Made by a program: the position numbers and the translations under genes
Shown here: positions 59,277 to 64,000 of the stretch, piece after piece
Layout of the letters: every line of letters begins with the position of its first letter
Numbering within the stretch: position 1 is the stretch's first letter
Origin: an uncultured Lachnospiraceae bacterium
GTDB taxonomy: Bacteria; Bacillota; Clostridia; Lachnospirales; Lachnospiraceae
Reading direction: 5' to 3'
Assembly: GCA_947627365.1 (NCBI GenBank)
Contig: CANQVT010000004.1
Location: forward strand, 21,424 to 85,423
Length of the DNA stretch: 64,000 nucleotides
The notes under the pieces: generated by a model
The model's input: only the letters and a program-made list of their open reading frames with translations
What the model was told of the DNA's origin: nothing
The model's database searches: none

Positions 59277-59665
59277 CTGCCGCCCCTCCTTTTCTGCTCC
59301 GCTTTCTTTCTCTGTTCCGCTTCCATCCGCTCGACATACTCACGAATGTCAATCAGATCTTCTAAGTCATAGATTTTGAAACTCATGGCACGGTCAACAT
59401 TTTCAGGAGTACATTCGCCATGTTCTGTCAGCGCTGCTATTACTTTCTGCCTGATTTCTTCCTGCACCGCATCCGGCATTGCTGCTATATAGTGTGGCGG
59501 CAGCTTTGTAATTTCTGTGATTACCTCCTTTTCGTATCTGTAAGTGTTCTCAAAGTCACTTACGAATTTTTCTTTTGCCAATATTGCTTTTGCCTTGTTT
59601 TCCTCACTGGCTAACTCCACCAGTCCGTCTAAGAACTCAATCAGCTCCCTTTTTGTAAAGCCCAT
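59273..59665 (-). CDS. ICE end-proximal protein, unknown function
   Basis: This 130-residue helical protein (MGFTKRELIEFLDGLVELAS) contains LPPHYIAAMPDAVQEEIRQK and an Arg/Lys-rich end. GAGAAGGAGGATTTACAG precedes the ATG at 59665. It is the first gene of the small-gene operon at the ICE end. The family is not recognised. Confidence 0.7.
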   Translation of the reverse strand: MGFTKRELIEFLDGLVELASEENKAKAILAKEKFVSDFENTYRYEKEVITEITKLPPHYIAAMPDAVQEEIRQKVIAALTEHGECTPENVDRAMSFKIYDLEDLIDIREYVERMEAEQRKKAEQKRRGGR

Positions 59666-59964
59666 CTGTAAATCCTCCTTCTCAAAATAAAAAGGCAGGA
59701 CCAGATTAGCATTGCACAAACGGATTATCCGTTTAGAGAGCCAATTTAGTCCTACCTAAATCTTTGTTATTCTGTTTCACCTCGCATTTCATTAAAGTCA
59801 TAGAATGACCGTATCAGTAACCGGCTATTATCTGACTTTCGTAATGTAGGTTTTCGATTTTGATCAGCGCTGTCCTAATCTTGACCTAAAATGGGCTTAA
59901 AAAAATAGGACTAAATCAGTGCAAACCCTTATGTTTACTGGGTTTCTCTTAATTTAGTCCTATT
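59666..59964. repeat. ICE terminal region with inverted repeats
   Basis: This gene-free stretch has AAACGGAT-T-ATCCGTTT (59718-59734), AATTTAGTCCTA (59743-59754), and a perfect 13-base inverted pair AATAGGACTAAAT (59904-59916) / ATTTAGTCCTATT (59952-59964). The shared core TTTAGTCCTA in three copies, two inverted, next to the break in the flavodoxin gene, fits an attachment end with recombinase or excisionase sites. The exact crossover point cannot be read from one end. Confidence 0.6.
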
Positions 59965-60152
59965 ATACCACCAGCATAACCGATCAGCACGGTATCATAC
60001 TGCTCCATGTTTTCCACAGTGCCGGAAATCTCAGGGCGGGCGTCGGGATCGTCCATTTCCACCGACGAGCGGCTGCTGGAGTCCCCGTAGTCCAGATCCT
60101 CGTCCGTATAGGGCTGCTCCGGCATGATCTCACAGTGCAGAATAAACCTCAT
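59949..60152 (-). pseudogene. Flavodoxin fragment broken at the ICE end
   Basis: The remaining text, EIMPEQPYTDEDLDYGDSS with SRSSVEMDDPDARPEI and NMEQYDTVLIGY after it, is clearly the middle of a flavodoxin. The family continues with an IWW motif and the FMN-binding C-terminal half, which are absent. The N-terminal FMN phosphate loop is also missing; the frame merges into the end of the CMD-cupin gene. So the gene lost its front end earlier and was cut or bordered at the back by the ICE. The last residues (GGIIGLN) come from ICE-end DNA. Confidence 0.75.
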
Positions 60153-60882
60153 CGCTAACTTCCTCCAGCCACTCGTTGGAGCTGTTTTCTCCCGGCACCT
60201 CAACGGCCAGATGTGAAAACCAGCTGTCCGACGCAGCCCCGTGCCAGTGCTTCACACCCACTGGAATATTGATGCAGTCGCCCGGTTTCATCTCTACGGC
60301 GTCTTTGCCCCACTCCTGATAATACCCGCGTCCGCCGACACAGATCAGGATCTGTCCGCCGCCCTTGTCCGCATGATGGATATGCCAGTTGTTCCGGCAG
60401 CCCGGCTCAAAGGTCACGTTGAAAATGCCCACCTGCTCCTTTGATACCGGGGCAAGATAGCTCTGCCCGCTGAAATACTGCGCAAAGCCGTCGTTGGGCG
60501 CGCCGATGGGGAAAAGGATCGAGTTCTGATATCTGTCCTTCTCCGTCTGCTCCGGCTGTGCCTCATTCCACACGTCCTTTGCCAGACGGAACACCGCCCA
60601 CGCCTTGGGCCAGCCCACGTAAAAGCCGACATGTGTCACGATAGCGGCGATCTCCGCGCGGGTCACGCCTTGAGCCTTCGCGTTCTCCAGATGGTACACC
60701 AGCGAAGAATCCGTGATCCCGGAGGACATCAGCGCCACCACGGTGAGGATACACCGCGTTTTTAAATCGATGTCCTGATTGTTCCAGTTCTCGCCAAAGA
60801 GAATATCGTCGTTGAAATGGGCGAAATCCGGTGCGAAATCGCCGAGCTGATTTCTACCTGCAGTCTGAGTAATCTTTTCCAT
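60130..60882 (-). CDS. Carboxymuconolactone decarboxylase-cupin fusion
   Basis: This 250-residue protein has a CMD domain (about 10-110; LKTRCILTVVALMSSGITDS, VTRAEIAAIVTHVGFYVGWP with the catalytic-type Glu and His) and a cupin domain (about 135-235; NNWHIHHADKGGGQILICVG, then PGDCINIPVGVKHWHGAA, with His metal ligands). Such fusions occur in anaerobe oxidoreductase operons and are thought to deal with reactive or aromatic compounds. GACGAGGAGGAAATTAAA precedes the ATG. It is the third gene of the TetR-headed unit. Confidence 0.9.
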   Translation of the reverse strand: MEKITQTAGRNQLGDFAPDFAHFNDDILFGENWNNQDIDLKTRCILTVVALMSSGITDSSLVYHLENAKAQGVTRAEIAAIVTHVGFYVGWPKAWAVFRLAKDVWNEAQPEQTEKDRYQNSILFPIGAPNDGFAQYFSGQSYLAPVSKEQVGIFNVTFEPGCRNNWHIHHADKGGGQILICVGGRGYYQEWGKDAVEMKPGDCINIPVGVKHWHGAASDSWFSHLAVEVPGENSSNEWLEEVSDEVYSAL

Positions 60883-60974
60883 TTTAATTTCCTCCTCGTC
60901 AAATAATTTGTTTCTTCGCTTATTGCTAGTTCTTCACATTGCGGATAATATAAAAAGTATTTTGTGCGTTCGGC

Positions 60975-61985
60975 TTATACTACGTTTCCTGCCTTCTGTT
61001 TCCCATTCTGCGCCATAACGCCCACCAGGGCATGCGGAACATACAGCTCCTCCAGATAGTCGATCTCCTGCTGCGTCAGCTCCAGATCTACAGCATTCAC
61101 CGCGCCCTCCACATGAGAGAACTTCGTCGCCCCGACCACCGGCGCGGTCACCTTCGTAAGAAGCCACGCCAGGGAGATCTCCGTCATGGAAACGCCGCGC
61201 CGGTCGGCAAGCTCCGCCACACGAGCGATGATTCTGCCGTCCGCCTCCGCCGTGGCGTCGTATTTGAATTTCGCATAAGCGTCCTGCTCCAGCCGCCTCG
61301 ACGTCTCTCCGGGACGTTTGGAGAGCCTGCCGCCGGCCAGCGCGCTGTACGGTGTCATGGCGATGTTCTGGTCGGCGCAGAAGGGCGCCATCTCCCGCTC
61401 TTCCTCGCGGGCGATCAGGTTGTAATGCCCCTGAATGGATACGAATTCCGTCAGACCGTTTTCCCTTGCGTAGAAATTTGCCTTGGCAAGCTGCCACGCG
61501 AAGCAGTTGGAGATACCAATATACCGGGCCTTGCCCGCCTTGACCGCGCTGTGTAGCCCTTCCATGATCTCCTCCATCGGCGTGTGGTAGTCCCACATAT
61601 GATAGATATAGAGATCGACATAGTCCATGCCGAGGTTTTTCAGGCTCTGGTCCAGGTAATTCTCGATATGCTCCTGCCCGCTTACCCCTGCGTCGATCTC
61701 GTCCTGCGTCCGGGGCGTGAATTTGGTGGCGATCACAAAATCGTCCCGCTTCGCGAAATCCCGCAACGCCCTGCCCACATACTGCTCGCTGGTGCCGTTC
61801 TGATACGCGATGGCGGTGTCGTAGAAATTGATGCCGAGCTCTAGGCCGTGCCGGATGATCTCCCTCGTCTGCGCCTCGTCCACCGTCCAGCTGTGTTGGC
61901 CGGAAGCCGCGTTGCCAAAGCCCATACACCCCATGCAGATGCGAGACACCGTCAGGTCTGAATTTCCGAGTTTCGTGTACTTCAT
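60975..61985 (-). CDS. Aldo/keto reductase
   Basis: This 336-residue enzyme has the AKR barrel signatures: GINFYDTAIAYQNGTSEQYV with catalytic Asp and Tyr, KFTPRTQDE with the Lys, YVDLYIYHMWD with the His, and GISNCFAWQL. NADPH binding is suggested by APVVGATKFSHVEGA near the C-terminus. It reduces an unknown aldehyde or ketone. The ATG at 61985, 8 bases after GAGGAGG, is the likely start. It lies 14 bases after tetR. Confidence 0.93.
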   Translation of the reverse strand: MKYTKLGNSDLTVSRICMGCMGFGNAASGQHSWTVDEAQTREIIRHGLELGINFYDTAIAYQNGTSEQYVGRALRDFAKRDDFVIATKFTPRTQDEIDAGVSGQEHIENYLDQSLKNLGMDYVDLYIYHMWDYHTPMEEIMEGLHSAVKAGKARYIGISNCFAWQLAKANFYARENGLTEFVSIQGHYNLIAREEEREMAPFCADQNIAMTPYSALAGGRLSKRPGETSRRLEQDAYAKFKYDATAEADGRIIARVAELADRRGVSMTEISLAWLLTKVTAPVVGATKFSHVEGAVNAVDLELTQQEIDYLEELYVPHALVGVMAQNGKQKAGNVV

Positions 61986-61998
61986 TGTCTGCACCTCC

Positions 61999-62619
61999 TC
62001 AATCCAATAGTCTTTTTACACAGTTGAATGTGATCTCATAGATCGTCATAAACACATAGTTGACATCTGCTTCTTCCATCGCCGTCCTCTGCTTTTCTGT
62101 GACAAACGTATATGGGTAGATACCGAACATAAATGGGAAAAACGTGTAGATAAAATCCTGTTTTTCGGAAGCGGACATGTCCGAGAAATATTTGTCAAGA
62201 CCGGAGCGCACGGTGCGGATCGCTTCTCCATACACGAGCTTGAACGCTGCCAGACGCTCCGGGCGGCTGCCGGTTTCCATATCATAGTGGTTCATGGACA
62301 TGATCTTAAGAAGCTGGGCGCGGTCCTCCAGGGAATGGGCCAACATATCGGCGAACTCATCCTTTGTCATGGTCATGGTCTGTTCCATCTTCTCCTTCAG
62401 TGAGGAGATCCACAATTCATACTCCCGCTGGAGCAGGGCCAGAAAAATTTCCTCCTTTGTCTGAAAGTAGTTATAAATGGAAGTGCGTGTGAAGCTGGTT
62501 ACATTCCCGATCTCCTTGATGGTGATCTCTTTGAAACTCATGGTCTGATAGAGCCGTTCGCAGGCATTGATGATTTCCTCTCTGCGCGCCTCCGTCAGCT
62601 CCGGCGATCCCTTTGGCAT
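61999..62619 (-). CDS. TetR-family repressor
   Basis: This 206-residue regulator has the TetR N-terminal helix-turn-helix (IINACERLYQTMSFKEITIK, EIGNVTSFTRTSIYNYFQTK). A helical ligand-binding domain follows. It heads the operon with the aldo/keto reductase and CMD-cupin genes and probably represses it until an aldehyde or related compound binds. The promoter upstream carries two palindromes it is likely to bind. AAGGAGGACGCAAG precedes the ATG. Confidence 0.92.
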   Translation of the reverse strand: MPKGSPELTEARREEIINACERLYQTMSFKEITIKEIGNVTSFTRTSIYNYFQTKEEIFLALLQREYELWISSLKEKMEQTMTMTKDEFADMLAHSLEDRAQLLKIMSMNHYDMETGSRPERLAAFKLVYGEAIRTVRSGLDKYFSDMSASEKQDFIYTFFPFMFGIYPYTFVTEKQRTAMEEADVNYVFMTIYEITFNCVKRLLD

Positions 62620-62679
62620 CTTGCGTCCTCCTTATTTTTTTTCATGCTTCCATTCCCTTCGGATGAACTGTATCTATTC

Positions 62680-62729
62680 TGACACTATGTCAGCATAAAT
62701 ACTGTAGCACTATTCTGACGCAGTGTCAA
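62680..62729 (-). promoter_or_regulatory. tetR operon promoter with two operators
   Basis: On the minus strand TTGACA (62729-62724), 17 bases, TACAGT (62706-62701) with TG before the -10. TGACA-CTA-TGTCA (62680-62692) and TGACG-CAG-TGTCA (62716-62728) are the operators; the second overlaps the -35 box and spacer, the first lies just after the start of transcription near 62694. Confidence 0.78.
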
Positions 62730-63442
62730 TACCTGATTTCGATAAAGTAAGTAGAAATATTTCTTTTCCTTCTCACAGAAAAGATCCATTTCGTCATATA
62801 ATGTCCGATGCAGACAAACAATCCCATGATCGCAGTATAATCCAATAGGAAAAACACAAGCGGTTCTTCAAAATCAAAGAACACAAACTGCTGCCGCAGT
62901 AGCATATAATTTCCCAGATTGCGTTTGACGAATGCGTACAGCCCATATACCGCAATCAAAACAGCCAGCCCGCGGAGAATCCATTTGCGCGCGTTTGACG
63001 GTCTTTTCGTCAATTTCCCCGCCATGCCCATCATCATCCTCCAGTGCAGTCCGAGATGCAGCGACAGGAGTACATAGCCCCAGTAAGCGCAAATCATGTG
63101 GATCGTTCTCGCGATTGAAGAAAACCCGTGTATATCCAGATCAAGCACATAACGGGACAAGACAATGCCGCTTGCCATCGCTCCCGCCATGCAGAGAGAT
63201 ACAAGCAGCACCAGTATTGTCTGAAAAACACGAAACATCGTGTATTTTCCCCTGAACAGATTCCGGCTCCACTTTCCGTTCAGGCAATGATGGATCACAA
63301 ACAGCACGAGCAGCGCAGCGCCGATCCATTCATGTGTCGCCTCCCCTATCAGCGAATACGCCATAAGCAAAAGCAGCGCAACCGTCATCAAAATATCCGT
63401 AATAATCTTCAAGATCTGCTTTTTCATTGTCATCACAGGCAT
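62726..63442 (-). CDS. DUF4405 cytochrome b-like membrane protein
   Basis: This 238-residue protein has about six membrane segments. Histidine pairs suited to haem binding are seen in EWIGAALLVLFVIHHCLNGK and LLSLHLGLHWRMMMG; HGFSSIARTIHMICAYWGY adds more. DUF4405 proteins are thought to be haem-binding electron carriers in anaerobes. The start is uncertain (63442 or the Met at 63427); the ribosome site is weak and the gene overlaps the previous one by 10 bases. The stop lies within the tetR operator region. Confidence 0.82.
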   Translation of the reverse strand: MPVMTMKKQILKIITDILMTVALLLLMAYSLIGEATHEWIGAALLVLFVIHHCLNGKWSRNLFRGKYTMFRVFQTILVLLVSLCMAGAMASGIVLSRYVLDLDIHGFSSIARTIHMICAYWGYVLLSLHLGLHWRMMMGMAGKLTKRPSNARKWILRGLAVLIAVYGLYAFVKRNLGNYMLLRQQFVFFDFEEPLVFFLLDYTAIMGLFVCIGHYMTKWIFSVRRKRNISTYFIEIRY

Positions 63443-64000
63443 TCTTTTAGAATCTCGAACAATTCATCTTTCGTAAATTTCTTACAGCAGCCGCCGGTCA
63501 GGACGGTACTGTCCGCGATTTCCCTGAAATCAGTCGATGCGTCGATCCCCATCTCAGAGAATGTCATTGGCAACCCCACTTCATGAATGAACGCTGCAAG
63601 AGCGTCAATGAAGGCGATCGCCAGCTCGTTCTCTGTTCTTCCCGCCGGGTCGACGCCCCACACATTCACGGCAAGACGCGCAAACTGCGGCGCGGCCTCC
63701 GGCAGCATATACTGGTACAATACCGGGTGAATGACCGCAAGTCCTTTTCCGTGGTTGCAGTCGGTGTAAGCGCCAAGCTGATGCTCCAGCATATGCGCCT
63801 GAAAATCCGTGACCTTGCCGATCTTGAGGATCCCGTTTTCGCCCATCGCCGCCGCCCAGACAAGCTCGCTTCTCGCGGCAGGATCCACCGGATCCTTAAG
63901 CGTGGCGCGCAGGTTCCGGATAGTGTTCCTCTGGCATGCCTCGTTGATCTCATCGGAGAGATTCGTCTCCCGCGGCGCGCCCATATAGGTCTCCATGCAA
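63433..64000 (-). CDS. Iron-containing alcohol dehydrogenase, C-terminal part
   Basis: The visible ~188 residues match the C-terminal half of group III (iron-dependent) alcohol dehydrogenases such as YqhD/BdhA: SELVWAAAMGENGILKIGKV, HMLEHQLGAYTDCNHGKGLA (metal-binding His residues at both ends), then VLYQYMLPEAAPQFARLA. The frame is open to the window edge, so the N-terminal nucleotide-binding half lies beyond 64000. It probably reduces aldehydes with NADPH, in line with the neighbouring aldo/keto reductase. Confidence 0.9.
   Translation of the reverse strand, partial: CMETYMGAPRETNLSDEINEACQRNTIRNLRATLKDPVDPAARSELVWAAAMGENGILKIGKVTDFQAHMLEHQLGAYTDCNHGKGLAVIHPVLYQYMLPEAAPQFARLAVNVWGVDPAGRTENELAIAFIDALAAFIHEVGLPMTFSEMGIDASTDFREIADSTVLTGGCCKKFTKDELFEILKECL

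Larger units (their letters stand above)
31159..59964 (-). mobile_element. Integrative conjugative element (Tn1549/CTn type), interrupted by the phage
   Basis: The block contains a full set of clostridial conjugation genes in the usual order: relaxase and MobC, PcfB, VirD4, Maff2, VirB6-like, PrgI, VirB4, C40 peptidase. It also has maintenance (ParM/ParR-like), a surface adhesin and an AT-rich cargo cassette. One end is in the inverted-repeat zone near 59904-59964, next to a broken flavodoxin gene. The other end, with any integrase and excisionase, must lie beyond the phage, outside the window. Loss of the C40 peptidase probably hinders self-transfer, though the relaxase and oriT could still act in trans. 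Confidence 0.9.

Noticed and set aside
1..64000. tRNA and rRNA genes, insertion sequences
   Set aside because: No cloverleaf, rRNA segment or IS transposase was recognised on either strand; the only transposase is the phage enzyme.

Overview
The window reads as a gut Clostridia (Lachnospiraceae-like) chromosome carrying two nested mobile elements. The basis is Gram-positive AGGAGG ribosome sites before almost every gene, an LPXTG surface adhesin, an ICE transfer module of the Tn1549/CTn type, and a Firmicute Mu-like phage. No species can be named from the sequence alone. Three blocks differ in base composition: a GC-rich phage (1-31158), a moderate-GC ICE (31159 to about 59964) with a very AT-rich insert (about 33028-34550), and a host flank (about 59965-64000). 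Nearly all genes lie on the minus strand.

Phage (read from 31158 down to 1). The end begins TGTACCC and interrupts an ICE gene. It is followed by a non-coding segment with a probable small RNA and repeats, the plus-strand repressor, and an operator/early-promoter switch. The early operon holds small proteins, a Ner-like regulator, the DDE transposase, a small membrane protein, the MuB-like ATPase, GemA and several accessory proteins. Next come two overlapping small membrane proteins, the endolysin and the Mor activator. After a terminator and a probable Mor-dependent promoter comes the late operon: holin, coiled-coil protein, small and large terminase, DNA methylase, portal, F-like head protein, protease with a nested scaffold, decoration candidate, major head protein, gp36, gpG, tail terminator, sheath, tube, tail chaperone with a -1 frameshift, tape measure and baseplate. 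It runs off the left edge in a gp48-position gene. The right phage end is outside the window.

ICE. The phage sits inside the C40 peptidase/lysozyme gene and removes its catalytic histidine region. Further from the junction are a three-gene AT-rich cargo cassette with its own promoter and terminator, then VirB4, PrgI, VirB6-like, Maff2 and VirD4 transfer proteins, PcfB, relaxase and MobC. Beyond these are a repeat-rich possible oriT, a TOPRIM protein, a RadC/JAB protein, a giant thioester/SpaA-type LPQTG adhesin, a lipoprotein, a ParM/ParR-like pair and small terminal genes. The element ends in an inverted-repeat zone next to a broken flavodoxin gene. No integrase is visible; it would lie beyond the far phage end.

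Host flank. A TetR regulator with two palindromic operators over a good promoter heads an apparent operon with an aldo/keto reductase and a carboxymuconolactone decarboxylase-cupin fusion. Upstream are a DUF4405 membrane protein and the C-terminal part of an iron-dependent alcohol dehydrogenase.

The strongest non-obvious observations are the nested insertion, the GGGTTTA frameshift in the tail chaperone, the in-frame scaffold start inside the protease, the possible small RNA at the phage end, the operator arrangement of the lysogeny switch, and the self-contained three-gene cassette in the ICE.
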